This document shows, one piece after another, positions 45,586 through 54,065 of a stretch of DNA of 64,000 nucleotides. Location: positions 417,396-481,395 of the forward strand of contig DASVRW010000002.1 in NCBI GenBank assembly GCA_036388415.1, in the 5' to 3' direction. The notes under the pieces were generated by a model. The model was given only the letters and a program-made list of their open reading frames with translations, was not told the DNA's origin and ran no database searches. Every line of letters starts with the position of its first letter. Within the stretch, counting starts at the first letter, position 1. Made by a program: the position numbers and the translations under genes. The stretch comes from Candidatus Saccharimonadales bacterium. GTDB taxonomy: Bacteria > Patescibacteriota > Saccharimonadia > Saccharimonadales > UBA4665.

Positions 45586-47265
45586 CTACTGACGTCCCGC
45601 CAAACTCGACAAATGCTGCTCGCGGTATTTGTCGAAAGCCGCCTTATCGCTACCATTGCGCTGAATAAAGCCGCTTGCCTGCTCGCTACCGATATAATGT
45701 GGCAACAACACGTAGGAAGCGCCCTTGTCGTATAGCAGCAACGCTTCCTCCATCGTGCTGGCATGACAAACAAATATCGTGTCTTTACCCCGGCCCATAA
45801 TGTGACTGATGATCAATAAGTTTGATTGCATATCAGCGATCGTACTGACAACAAGTTCAGAATTGTGCAGGCTGATTTCATTGAGAAGTTCAAGGTCAGT
45901 CACATCACCATACAAATGGCTCGCATGCTGCCGCTCCAAGTGTTCTATTACTTCAGGATCATAGTCAATGACAATGTAGCGTTTTTTCATTTGCCGGAAT
46001 GTCCGCAAAAATTCATAACCGCCCTTTCGGTATCCAAGCAAAACTAAGGGATATGTCTTCAATGAGCGTATTTCCCGTTTTGTCTGGCCGCGTTCAAAAA
46101 TTGATAACGGTTTTTGCCATAATTTGTACAGCACATCGTCATATTTCATGAGGTATGTCGAACAGACAATCGTTATGATAGCAGTCAGCGTTACGATGGT
46201 TGCGATTTCTGGACTGGTTACTTGCCGGCTGACTGCCAGCGCTACCAAAACTATCGAGAACTCACTGATCTGCGACAGGTGCACCGCTGTCTTAAAACCT
46301 GTTTGCTTAGTATACCCAAGAAGTCCGAGCGTCGATATAATCGTCAGCGGCTTGACTATCATAACCACAGCCGACAGGACGATTGCCGGTAGGATTGCTG
46401 AGCTCAGGTTGTCAATATTGAGATTTTGGCCAAGCTCGACAAAGAACAGCACCAGGAAAAAATCACGGAGCGGCTTGAGACGAACACTTATCTCCTGAGC
46501 ATAGGGCATGTGCGCCAAGCACACGCCCGCAAACAGCGCGCCGACTTCCATAGAAAATCCATACCAATAAAAGACACTTGCGACACCAAACGCCCAGGCC
46601 AGCGCAAATATATACAGCAGTTCCTGGCTCTTCGCAAACAAATGCACGGTGCGCGGCAAGAGATAGCCACCGCATACGATCAGCGCCGCGGCCAGCACCG
46701 CACCTTTGGCCAGTAAAGTGACAAGTGTTGATGTCTCAGCGCTGCCGGCACCACTACCCTGCGACGATACAAACAATAACGCCAGCGTCGCAGCAATATC
46801 TTCAACAAGCAAAATACCGATAGCAATCTGGCCATACAGTCTAGATTGCTCCTTCTTGTCACTGAGTGAGGTAATAACGATAATCGTACTGCTGAACAAC
46901 AGCGCTACCGACAGGACAATCGTATCTGCCTGGCCGAATCCCAATAACTTCGATACAAGAAACGTGACACTTCCAACGCCCGCGATGATTGCAACGCACG
47001 CGAATAACACCGGCTTGCCAGTCGCCCGAATAATACCTGCATTCAAGCCAAGACCAATAACGAATAGCAACAAGGCGATGCCAATTTGGCTGAACGACGA
47101 AAACGCCTCATGATCGTGTATCAGATTGAGCAGCGAGGGGCCAGCTAAAAATCCCGTCAAAATATAGGCGATGACGAGCGGCTGGCGGAAATATTTGAAG
47201 GTGAGCGACAACAGTGCGGCTAGCGCGAGTACGAAGCTGAGTTGTATGAAAACAGTATGATCCAT
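45586..47265 (-). CDS. CPA2-type cation/proton antiporter with RCK domain (Kef-like)
   Basis: This 559-residue protein has twelve to thirteen helices with the CPA2 blocks RQPLVIAYILTGFLAGP, SQIGIALLLFVIGLGLN and GILLVEDIAA. A TrkA-N/RCK domain follows from about residue 405 (VLLGYRKGGYEFLRTF, YIVIDYDPEVIEHL, HLYGDVTD). The usual GxGxxG nucleotide loop reads GYRKGG, so NAD binding may be altered. It likely exchanges K+ or Na+ for H+. There is no regulatory TrkA-C domain. Confidence 0.88.
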   Translation of the reverse strand: MDHTVFIQLSFVLALAALLSLTFKYFRQPLVIAYILTGFLAGPSLLNLIHDHEAFSSFSQIGIALLLFVIGLGLNAGIIRATGKPVLFACVAIIAGVGSVTFLVSKLLGFGQADTIVLSVALLFSSTIIVITSLSDKKEQSRLYGQIAIGILLVEDIAATLALLFVSSQGSGAGSAETSTLVTLLAKGAVLAAALIVCGGYLLPRTVHLFAKSQELLYIFALAWAFGVASVFYWYGFSMEVGALFAGVCLAHMPYAQEISVRLKPLRDFFLVLFFVELGQNLNIDNLSSAILPAIVLSAVVMIVKPLTIISTLGLLGYTKQTGFKTAVHLSQISEFSIVLVALAVSRQVTSPEIATIVTLTAIITIVCSTYLMKYDDVLYKLWQKPLSIFERGQTKREIRSLKTYPLVLLGYRKGGYEFLRTFRQMKKRYIVIDYDPEVIEHLERQHASHLYGDVTDLELLNEISLHNSELVVSTIADMQSNLLIISHIMGRGKDTIFVCHASTMEEALLLYDKGASYVLLPHYIGSEQASGFIQRNGSDKAAFDKYREQHLSSLAGRQ

Positions 47266-47332
47266 GATTTCAAGTACTTACCATAAGTAGTATGACAGAA
47301 TTGCCGTATTGAAACAAAGAATTACCATACAA

Positions 47333-47360
47333 AATAGCCCCGGAATTCCGGGGCTATTCA
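47333..47360 (-). terminator. Intrinsic terminator of the KGG-like gene
   Basis: AATAGCCCCGG pairs with CCGGGGCTATT around AATT-type centre as a nearly loopless GC palindrome. On the minus strand it ends in TTTT, 18 bases after the stop at 47378. Confidence 0.85.
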
Positions 47361-47377
47361 GGACATCATGTCAATAT

Positions 47378-47536
47378 TTATTCACTTGTTTTGCGGCTAT
47401 CACTGCCCTTGGCGCCACGCTTTTCATGAAATGCCTTGCCGCCCATTTGTGCGACTCGGATACGCGTTTCCTTGCTTGCGCTCTTCAGTCCTCGTTTATC
47501 ATCACTACTATTATCACGATTAGTTGCTCCAGCCAT
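47378..47536 (-). CDS. Small KGG-like stress protein (52 aa)
   Basis: MAGATNRDNSSDDKRGLKSA continues SKETRIRVAQMGGKAFHEKRGAKG and ends SDSRKTSE. The GGKAFHEKRG segment resembles the KGG repeat of YciG-like stress proteins, present here once with a weaker second copy. It is hydrophilic and probably disordered. The ATG at 47536 is chosen for AAGGAG seven bases upstream; a strong terminator closes the gene. Confidence 0.7.
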   Translation of the reverse strand: MAGATNRDNSSDDKRGLKSASKETRIRVAQMGGKAFHEKRGAKGSDSRKTSE

Positions 47537-47716
47537 ACTCATACTCCTTGTTACGTTAGCATAGCCAGTGTAGCCCAAGCGATACCAGCAGACAGTATGA
47601 ATTTTCATAAACAATAGCGGAAAGTATATAATGCGACAAGCTGAGTGATAATTCATACTGCTAAGTATCGCTGGCAGGCGCACAATAAAAACATACTAAC
47701 CGATGGAGACAGGCAC

Positions 47717-48130
47717 GTGGCAAAAATATTTATTGTTGAAGACGACCAGGATTTGAATGCAGCTTACCGCATGATCCTGACAAAAGAAAAATACGATGTA
47801 CAAACCGCTTTCAATGGTGAAGAAGCACTCAAGAAAGTTAACGATTTTGATCCAGATCTCATACTGCTCGACCTACTTATGCCGGTAAAATCTGGTGTTG
47901 AGTTTTTGCAGGAATACGACGTCGTTAATAAGCACAAAAAAGTAAAAGTACTGATATTTACCAATCTGGAACACGCGTCTGAGATTCATGAAGCGTTCCG
48001 GCTCGGTGCCGATCAGTGCATCATCAAAGCCTGGACCGCTCCACAGGGACTGGTAAAGATCGTGTCCGACGTGCTCGGACCTGACAGCACATCAAAGTCC
48101 AAAACTGCACCTGCCAAAACTGCCTCTTGA
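47717..48130 (+). CDS. CheY-like response regulator with Lys/Ala tail
   Basis: This 137-residue receiver has IFIVEDDQDLN, phospho-Asp in LILLDLLMPVKSGVEF, a switch Thr in LIFTNLE and Lys in CIIKAW. A basic tail SKSKTAPAKTAS follows. The GTG at 47717 is chosen because GGAG lies eight bases upstream and VAKIFIVED is the usual receiver start. It is convergent with the histidine kinase (stops adjacent). Confidence 0.85.
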   Translation: MAKIFIVEDDQDLNAAYRMILTKEKYDVQTAFNGEEALKKVNDFDPDLILLDLLMPVKSGVEFLQEYDVVNKHKKVKVLIFTNLEHASEIHEAFRLGADQCIIKAWTAPQGLVKIVSDVLGPDSTSKSKTAPAKTAS

Positions 48131-49495
48131 TTATTTATTGCCCAGTGGCGCCTGGACGATAAACTTTGAACCCCGGCCTTTTTGAGATACGACTTTTACT
48201 GTGCCTCCGTGCAGAACCATGATTTGTTTGACCCAGTATAATCCCAGTCCACTTCCCTCGGTATTCGCAGAAAACTCGTTGGCCAAGCGAGTAAATTTAG
48301 TAAATAGCTTCGGCATCTCGCGCCTTTCGATTCCTAAGCCGTGATCGTGCACGATGACTTTAAAGGTATTGTCAGCCGGGTTCGCCCGAATGCGGACACT
48401 GATGCGGGTTTTATCGTGTGAATATTTCATGGCATTATCAACCAGTTTTTGTATGACACTCTTAAAATACGTCCGGTCGACAGCCGCCATCAGCTCGTCT
48501 GGCGCCTGCAGCGTCAAGGTTTGTTCCCGTTCACTGCTATGTTGATCGTAGTCCTTCAGTACCTGCTTCACGATGGCGACAATATTGACACGTTGCTTTC
48601 GGATATGAATTCGCTTAAGGTCGAGCTTAGCGACATCAAGCAAATCGTTCATGATCCGGATTTCTGATTCATTGTTTTTATAGGCAATATTCAGGGCATC
48701 GCGCTGTTTGCTACTGATGTCGCCAAGATAACCGTCAAGCAGCAGCCCAATATATTGCTTAACATTAGTGGCCGGCGTACGCAATTGATGCGACGCCAAG
48801 GATAAGAATTCATTTTTCGTACCCTCAAGCGTTCGTTCGCGGCGTATGGCATATTGAAAGTAGCGCACGATAACGACACAGAGCCCAAGCACGAGTACCG
48901 TTACCGCTCCGGCAACCCATAGTGCCCGCTGTAAATAGTCTTCAGATTGCTGTTGCTGTGGCCGGATCGAATTCAAACTCCGGGATGAAATCGCGCTGAC
49001 TTGGGCGCGAATAGCATCCATAATCCGCCTACCTTCCCCACTCGCCATGGCCGCACGGGCGGCGTCTTCACCAGAACGTTGGCGCGTCTCGACCGTTTGC
49101 TGCAATATAGCCAGTCTTTCATTTGACAGCGATTGTAGCGTTTTCAGCTGACTCGCTGAAATATTGTGCGTTTGCTCCGAATGCGGCTGCATAGACGCAA
49201 AGCTACGCGGTATAGCACGGAGAGCAGTAGTATAAGTATCAAGATACGCATCGTCGCCGGTAATGACATAACCGCGGGCACTCGACTCAGCATCTTCCAA
49301 ATCTATAAAAAAGTCTTGCAGAATTAACGCCGATCCAACGTCCTGACCACTTTTACGAATCAGCGAATCAAGATTCAGCAGTGCGTAACTAAGAAAAAGT
49401 ATAGATGCAAGTGTCGCTAGAACAAGTAGGCTGAGGATCGCGAGCAGGCCTTTATTGACAAATTTTAGCGCTGGCAATAAATGTATTTTGTACAT
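48131..49495 (-). CDS. CHASE3-type sensor histidine kinase
   Basis: This 454-residue kinase has a first helix (LLAILSLLVLATLASILFLSYALL) and an extracytoplasmic CHASE3-like helical domain containing DLEDAESSARGYVITGDDAYL. A second helix (VTVLVLGLCVVIVRYF) leads to HisKA with the phospho-His in SLASHQLRTPATN, and HATPase with N box DNAMKYS, G1 DHGLGI and G2 GSGLGLYWVKQ. The ligand is unknown. It lies between two single-domain regulators, one convergent and one divergent, so both are likely partners. The ATG at 49495 has TATAAA close upstream. Confidence 0.9.
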   Translation of the reverse strand: MYKIHLLPALKFVNKGLLAILSLLVLATLASILFLSYALLNLDSLIRKSGQDVGSALILQDFFIDLEDAESSARGYVITGDDAYLDTYTTALRAIPRSFASMQPHSEQTHNISASQLKTLQSLSNERLAILQQTVETRQRSGEDAARAAMASGEGRRIMDAIRAQVSAISSRSLNSIRPQQQQSEDYLQRALWVAGAVTVLVLGLCVVIVRYFQYAIRRERTLEGTKNEFLSLASHQLRTPATNVKQYIGLLLDGYLGDISSKQRDALNIAYKNNESEIRIMNDLLDVAKLDLKRIHIRKQRVNIVAIVKQVLKDYDQHSSEREQTLTLQAPDELMAAVDRTYFKSVIQKLVDNAMKYSHDKTRISVRIRANPADNTFKVIVHDHGLGIERREMPKLFTKFTRLANEFSANTEGSGLGLYWVKQIMVLHGGTVKVVSQKGRGSKFIVQAPLGNK

Positions 49496-49570
49496 GACCT
49501 TTATACGTTTACTATACACCTTGCGGACCAGAAGTTTACATATCCGTGTCCATGGCATACAATATTTGAT

Positions 49571-49939
49571 ATGGTAAAAGTACTTATCGTCGAAGACAAC
49601 GAAACACTCAACGAGGCTTACAAGCTCATCCTGGAAAAGGATGGCCATGATGTCACGACTGCATTCAACGGCGAAGAAGGTCTAGAAAAACTCAACGACC
49701 TGACTCCCGACCTCATATTACTCGATATGCTCATGCCCAAAATGGACGGCCTTGAATTTCTTCGCAATTTTAAATTAGATAAGTATCCAAAGACGACAAT
49801 CATCATCCTCAGTAATCTCAATGAAGATGAACAAGTCGAAGAAGCCCGTAAGCTGGGTGCTCACCGCTACATCTTGAAGGCAAATACATCGCCCCGCGAG
49901 CTAGCGGCCCGCGTCAATCACATTGCCCGCCATCTGTAG
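49571..49939 (+). CDS. CheY-like response regulator
   Basis: This 122-residue receiver has VLIVEDNETLN, phospho-Asp in LILLDMLMPKMDGLEF, switch Ser in IILSNLN and Lys in YILKANT. It is divergent from the kinase gene with starts 75 bases apart. TACAAT lies seven bases before the ATG. It closely resembles the regulator on the other side of the kinase, suggesting duplication. Confidence 0.88.
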   Translation: MVKVLIVEDNETLNEAYKLILEKDGHDVTTAFNGEEGLEKLNDLTPDLILLDMLMPKMDGLEFLRNFKLDKYPKTTIIILSNLNEDEQVEEARKLGAHRYILKANTSPRELAARVNHIARHL

Positions 49940-49983
49940 TAATAGCTTACAGTCTACATAATAGATGTACTCTGTACACACAA

Positions 49984-50012
49984 AAAAGCCCGATCAATGA
50001 TCGGGCTTTTCG
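49984..50012. terminator. Bidirectional terminator between regulator and GlsB-like genes
   Basis: AAAAGCCCGATC pairs with GATCGGGCTTTT around a short AAT-type loop. A-runs and T-runs on both sides serve the convergent genes. Confidence 0.88.
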
Positions 50013-50033
50013 TTAGGGAATGGTTATCGTCTA

Positions 50034-50300
50034 TTAGACGGTACGGTGAGAACCGCGGCGAACCATATTGTAGATGAACAGCAGTACAACTGCACCCATC
50101 AATGCAACCAAGAAGCTACGAATATCAAATCCGTTAACGCCGGTTGTGCCAAGAGCGTTCATGATGAATCCACCAAGGAATGCACCAAGTACACCAACGA
50201 CGATGTTGCCTATGATGCCTTGTTCAGCGTTGCGGCCCATAATAATTGAAGCGACCCAACCTGCTAATGCACCGAGTACGATAAATGCTAATAATCCCAT
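50034..50300 (-). CDS. GlsB/YeaQ/YmgE-family small membrane protein
   Basis: This 88-residue protein has three helices with the family pattern LLAFIVLGALAGWVASIIMG, GIIGNIVVGVLGAFLGGFI and FDIRSFLVALMGAVVLLFIY. Members are called transglycosylase-associated or general stress proteins; the biochemical role is unknown. AGGAGG precedes the ATG. Confidence 0.9.
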   Translation of the reverse strand: MGLLAFIVLGALAGWVASIIMGRNAEQGIIGNIVVGVLGAFLGGFIMNALGTTGVNGFDIRSFLVALMGAVVLLFIYNMVRRGSHRTV

Positions 50301-50339
50301 ATTGTCCTCCTTATAGTTCAGACGTGGTTTGTTAATTGA

Positions 50340-50570
50340 TTATATTGGCAGCATTCTGCCTAAGGTACAGATATTCTCATCATCGCGTTGACCCGGACGG
50401 TTCTGTTGGTGCAGCTTCCGGTCGGCGCCATGACTCAAATCGACGTCATCAGTAAAAGTGCGGGCTAACTTCGAATCCAGTGTGCTTGCATAAAAACTGC
50501 CCAGCCTGGACTTAAGTTGCTGCCTTTGCAGACATACAAACGCTTTAGTTTCATATGTATTAACTATCAC
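50340..50570 (-). CDS. Small unknown protein with strong SD (76 aa)
   Basis: A GTG at 50570 has AAAGGAGGG six to seven bases upstream, one of the best SD sequences in the window, followed by VIVNTYETKAFVCLQRQQ and ending ICTLGRMLPI. It is basic and soluble, with no family recognised. An imperfect inverted repeat (CCTCAGTTGAGC with GCTCAGTGAGG) lies in its leader at about 50602-50640. The SD decides the start. Confidence 0.5.
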   Translation of the reverse strand: MIVNTYETKAFVCLQRQQLKSRLGSFYASTLDSKLARTFTDDVDLSHGADRKLHQQNRPGQRDDENICTLGRMLPI

Positions 50571-50723
50571 GTTGCACCCTCCTTTCACGATTGTCGTTGC
50601 CTCCCTCACTGAGCTACTATATGATTGCTCAACTGAGGCTACGTCTATAGTACGAGACAACAAACATCTTCACAGCGAAATAATTCGCATTCGTTTAAGG
50701 AGTTTAATCAATATAAATGTCAA

Positions 50724-51458
50724 TTAGATTTTTAAATCGATACGTACAAAGCCTTCGGCATACTGCACGCCGATCGTCGCTCCGGCTTCCTGTGCCATAG
50801 TCGTCATCATGACTGCTGATGATTCAAGCCCAGGCCATTGGCTGGCGTGCGCCTGGAGCGCTGCCTGTTTACGCGCGAACTGCTGACTCATATCAACATA
50901 AAAATTTTGTTTTTCGGCGTTGACTAGTAACAGTGTCGACACATGATGCGGTTCAAGACCTTCGTGTAGTAATTCGGTGAAACTTGGACGGTTGCATGCC
51001 AAAGGATACACAGAGTCAATCGCTGCCTGTCCGGCAGCCCGATGATCAGTATGATTAACAAGACCTAATTTTGCATCGTACAGCACCGTCGGATCGATTG
51101 TCAGCACAACATCAGGTGTAACTTGCCGAATATAACGCACAATATCACGTTTTACATCCATGGTAGCTTCGAGCTTGCCATCTTCATAATCACAGAAGAA
51201 TACGTCCTTTGCACCAACTATATCGCCGGCAGCCCGCTGCTCACTACGCCGGGTTTCACCGAGCGACATCATAGCTTCTATGTCTGCACCGCCGCGGCAG
51301 CCGCTCGTTAGAATCAGATAATACACCTCAGTGCCTTCGTCTGCCCAGCGTGCCAAGCTTCCCGCCATGCAAAAGTCGAGATCATCTGGATGGGCCACAA
51401 CAGCCAAAACACTCTGTGGATTTAACGCTGGGAAGCTTTGTGTAGTCGAGTCGGCCAT
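50724..51458 (-). CDS. PIG-L / LmbE-family deacetylase
   Basis: This 244-residue zinc deacetylase of N-acetylglucosamine-type substrates has the AHPDD metal motif near residue 21 and the third ligand in VNHTDHRAAG. Members act on GlcNAc-PI, GlcNAc-inositol, bacillithiol precursors or small acetyl-sugars; the substrate here is unknown. The ATG at 51458 is chosen for AGGA eight bases upstream. Its start overlaps the end of the S26 peptidase gene by 37 bases. Confidence 0.85.
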   Translation of the reverse strand: MADSTTQSFPALNPQSVLAVVAHPDDLDFCMAGSLARWADEGTEVYYLILTSGCRGGADIEAMMSLGETRRSEQRAAGDIVGAKDVFFCDYEDGKLEATMDVKRDIVRYIRQVTPDVVLTIDPTVLYDAKLGLVNHTDHRAAGQAAIDSVYPLACNRPSFTELLHEGLEPHHVSTLLLVNAEKQNFYVDMSQQFARKQAALQAHASQWPGLESSAVMMTTMAQEAGATIGVQYAEGFVRIDLKI

Positions 51459-51766
51459 AATACTTTTCCTGCTATCAATTGTACGCCGACCCAACCAAAC
51501 TGCCTACTATCGGTGCTCTGGCCCGGATTATCGCCTTCGACATACACTTCATAGTTTCTGACGCGAGATATACGTTTGATGATATCCCGATTATTCCGGT
51601 GCAAAATTACAATGTCGCCGATCTTATAACTGCGGCTTGGACGATTCAGTGCGACGACAATTTGACCAGGCTTAAGCGTCGGAGTCATGCTATCTCCACT
51701 GACGCGCCGCACAATCAGCCAGTTACTACGCCTTCTTGGTGGCCCAGAAAATATCGGCAATCTCAT
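51422..51766 (-). CDS. sodX: S26-type signal peptidase, probable NiSOD maturation protease
   Basis: This 114-residue S26 peptidase has the catalytic Ser in VSGDSMTPTLKPGQ and Lys in RDIIKRISRV, followed by YVEGDNPGQSTDSRQFG. It lacks a membrane anchor, as small NiSOD-associated peptidases often do. It overlaps the end of sodN by 41 bases. That tight overlap, and the need to cut the NiSOD propeptide so that His1 is free, support the role. The link is inferred from context. Confidence 0.8.
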   Translation of the reverse strand: MRLPIFSGPPRRRSNWLIVRRVSGDSMTPTLKPGQIVVALNRPSRSYKIGDIVILHRNNRDIIKRISRVRNYEVYVEGDNPGQSTDSRQFGWVGVQLIAGKVLWPTRLHKASQR

Positions 51767-52112
51767 CTATCATCGCGATCAGTTTTTCGGCTTCTGCCGG
51801 CTCAAGGTGGTGCTTGCACTCGCCAGCCTGCTTAGTTGCTTTCCAAAATTTGTCATGCAAATCCGGATATTGCTCCAGGTGCTCCGGCTTGAAATAATCA
51901 GTCCATAGTACCCACAGGTGATGCTTGGCGAGTTCAGCCCGCTCTTCTTTAATAAGAACCGCTCGCATTTTGCCGTGCTCATCGAGACTTTCGTACTTGT
52001 TCATAATATTTAGCACGCTCTGCGCTTCGATGCGGGCCTGCGCTGGGTCGTACACGCCGCACGGCAAATCGCAGTGAGCGTAAACGGGCTTGATCGACGG
52101 TAGTAGTTTCAT
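51726..52112 (-). CDS. sodN: Nickel-containing superoxide dismutase
   Basis: This 128-residue precursor disproportionates superoxide with a Ni centre. The nickel hook HCDLPCGVYDP is intact; the mature protein would start at His13 after removal of MKLLPSIKPVYA, leaving His1, Cys2 and Cys6 as ligands. The rest is the expected four-helix bundle. GGAGG precedes the ATG by eight bases. Downstream overlapping sodX supports function. It matches an aerobic bo3-using cell. Confidence 0.96.
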   Translation of the reverse strand: MKLLPSIKPVYAHCDLPCGVYDPAQARIEAQSVLNIMNKYESLDEHGKMRAVLIKEERAELAKHHLWVLWTDYFKPEHLEQYPDLHDKFWKATKQAGECKHHLEPAEAEKLIAMIDEIADIFWATKKA

Positions 52113-52145
52113 ATATGTATCCTCCGGTTATACTACCAGTATAGC

Positions 52146-52799
52146 CTAAGAGGAAAGTTTACTGTTGCCGTTTCGCCATTTCAATATCTCAGCGTGATGG
52201 CCACCGAGCAGCACTTCTGGCACCTTTTCGCCGCGAAATTCGGCTGGCCGGGTGTACTGAGGGAATTCGACGCTGGTGTCGTCGTCCTGGAATGATTCAA
52301 TTTCAGTACTGGTTTCGCCGCCTAATACACCAGGTAACAGCCGCACAACCGAGTCGACAATAACCATCGCCGGCAGTTCGCCGCCAGTTAGGACATAATT
52401 GCCGATGCAGTATTGCTGATCGACCCACTTAGTAACACGTTCATCGTAGCCTTCGTAGCGTGGGCAGATAACGATTAAGCCGCCGCCGTCCGCTGCCAAG
52501 CGCTTAGCGTCAGATTGCTTGTAGATTTCACCGCGCGGCGTAGGTAACAGCACCCGGGCTGTCGGATCCTGTAATTTGGCAAATTCAATTGCTGCCACCA
52601 GCGGCTCCGGCTTGAGCAGCATGCCATCACCGCCGCCATACGGCGTATCATCGACCTGCTTTCGCGGACCAGCGCCGTAGTCGCGGAGATTGATAAGCTC
52701 ATACTGCACTATGCCACGGTCGCTAGCCTTCCAGAGCATGCTGGTACCGAGCACCGCCGTGAACATCTCCGGAAACAGGGTTATAACTTGTATTTTCAT
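52146..52799 (-). CDS. trmD: tRNA (guanine37-N1)-methyltransferase
   Basis: This 217-residue SPOUT enzyme methylates G37 of tRNAs with CNG/UNG-type anticodons to prevent frameshifting. Motifs are TLFPEMFTAVLGTSML, DDTPYGGGDGMLLKPEP, CPRYEGYDERV and NYVLTGGELPAMVIVDSV. Length is slightly short of the usual 240-250 because of a trimmed C-terminus. rimM is absent from this neighbourhood. Confidence 0.96.
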   Translation of the reverse strand: MKIQVITLFPEMFTAVLGTSMLWKASDRGIVQYELINLRDYGAGPRKQVDDTPYGGGDGMLLKPEPLVAAIEFAKLQDPTARVLLPTPRGEIYKQSDAKRLAADGGGLIVICPRYEGYDERVTKWVDQQYCIGNYVLTGGELPAMVIVDSVVRLLPGVLGGETSTEIESFQDDDTSVEFPQYTRPAEFRGEKVPEVLLGGHHAEILKWRNGNSKLSS

Positions 52800-52874
52800 A
52801 CTTTTATGATACTATAAATATCGTGTTTTCTGCAAATAAAGCAGCTATTGAAAGTGTCGTAAGCAACCTAAATA

Positions 52875-53366
52875 CTAAACATCTAAATCGTCGTAAGCTT
52901 CAAGTTCTTTGCGAGTTTTGGCGATAACGTCACTTTCCGTGGTGTCGTAAGCCGACTTACGAGTATCGACTTCGTCGAGATCATCGTCCTGCGGTTTGGT
53001 AACGGTTGAACTTGATGGCGCGTAGGATGATTCTGACCGATCTTGAGCTGTATTGTCGCGTAAGTCGTCACGCCTATCATTGCTACTGTCATCGTCTGAG
53101 CCCGAATGGCCGCCGACGCCGTTATCGACGATTTTCAAATTGTAGCGGGCATCATTCTTTGTACCAAGTGCTCGCAGCAGTGTCCGGATACTCTGAGCCG
53201 TAGCTCCACGTTTTCCGATAACACGGCCAAGATCTTCAGGATCTACCGTGAGTTCCAGCAAAACGCCTTTTTCATCAATACGCCGATCGACGATAACAGC
53301 GTCAGGATTACTTACGAGTGATTTTACGACAAACTCGACAAATTGCTGGTCAATACTACTATTCAT
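52875..53366 (-). CDS. khpA: KhpA-like KH RNA-binding protein with acidic tail
   Basis: The first ~75 of 163 residues form the KhpA KH domain (FVVKSLVSNPDAV, VDPEDLGRVIGKRGATAQSIRTLL, RYNLKIV). The remaining ~85 residues are Asp/Ser-rich and probably disordered, whereas typical KhpA stops after the domain. It lies between rpsP and trmD, as expected. Its own TATAAT (about 53408-53413) and AGAGGGAG SD allow separate expression. Confidence 0.88.
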   Translation of the reverse strand: MNSSIDQQFVEFVVKSLVSNPDAVIVDRRIDEKGVLLELTVDPEDLGRVIGKRGATAQSIRTLLRALGTKNDARYNLKIVDNGVGGHSGSDDDSSNDRRDDLRDNTAQDRSESSYAPSSSTVTKPQDDDLDEVDTRKSAYDTTESDVIAKTRKELEAYDDLDV

Positions 53367-53560
53367 AGCCGGACTCCCTCTTTCGGATTAGGTGGTGGTG
53401 TGCTGAATATTATAGCAAAATAACGGTATTGTCATTGTACGGCACTTCATAGACGGTAGTACATAGTGTCTGGTATACTCTGACGCTGCATTTACAGCAG
53501 ACTATTTATCGGTCATTTGCGCGTCTTGTAAAAAGACGGGGCAATAACTAACGATAGTTA

Positions 53561-53959
53561 TTAGGATTCAGTTGTGCCGGTAACGGCTTCAGGTGCGTCT
53601 GCTGGCGCATCGTCAGTAGGAGCGTCGGCCGGTTCAGCTTCAGCAGCTGGCTGGTTTTTGCGAAGTTTATCAGGGTGACGAGTCGTGCGGCTCTTGGCAT
53701 CCGATAGCTTAACCCATGATGGAAGCTCGACACCTTCTTTTTGCAGCAACAGTGCAGCACGGCCAGATGGCTGGGCGCCGTTTTTGAGATATAAGCTAGC
53801 CTTCTCGACGTTCAACTGAGCAGTTTTGCTGTGCGGATCGAAGCTACCGAGCTGCGCGACAACTTTGCCGCTCGTTGGAGTGAGGCGTGATTCTTGAACC
53901 ACAATACGGAACATGGCGTGTCCCTTACGACCGGTACGTTGCATTCGAATTGATAGCAT
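53561..53959 (-). CDS. rpsP: 30S ribosomal protein S16
   Basis: This 132-residue S16 has MLSIRMQRTGRKGHAMFRIVV and GKVVAQLGSFDPHSK, then a 40-residue Ala/Glu/Asp/Pro-rich tail (AAEAEPADAPTDDAPADA) beyond the normal end. The tail is like the acidic extensions of KhpA nearby. It is transcribed from a near-consensus promoter at 54030-54058. Confidence 0.95.
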   Translation of the reverse strand: MLSIRMQRTGRKGHAMFRIVVQESRLTPTSGKVVAQLGSFDPHSKTAQLNVEKASLYLKNGAQPSGRAALLLQKEGVELPSWVKLSDAKSRTTRHPDKLRKNQPAAEAEPADAPTDDAPADAPEAVTGTTES

Positions 53960-54029
53960 AACTGACTAACTTCTCACTTTCTTATATTCTCAGTACGAGA
54001 TTTAACACATTGATAAGGTATTCCACACT

Positions 54030-54058
54030 ATTTTACAGATATGGACCTCCTTTGTCAA
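54030..54058 (-). promoter_or_regulatory. Near-consensus sigma70 promoter of rpsP
   Basis: TTGACA (54053-54058), a 17-base spacer and TAAAAT (54030-54035) on the minus strand, about 65 bases before the rpsP start. It is one of few promoters here with a full -35 box. The spacer contains AAGGAGG with no gene after it. Confidence 0.75.
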
Positions 54059-54065
54059 TCAATGG

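Noticed and set aside
50602-50640. Riboswitch before the 76-residue gene
   Set aside because: Only an imperfect inverted repeat is visible and no conserved riboswitch core could be matched.
53511-53560. Terminator after rpsP
   Set aside because: Short stems (AATAACTA/TAGTTATT and CGTCTT/AAGACG) occur but neither is followed by a U-run, so termination is doubtful.
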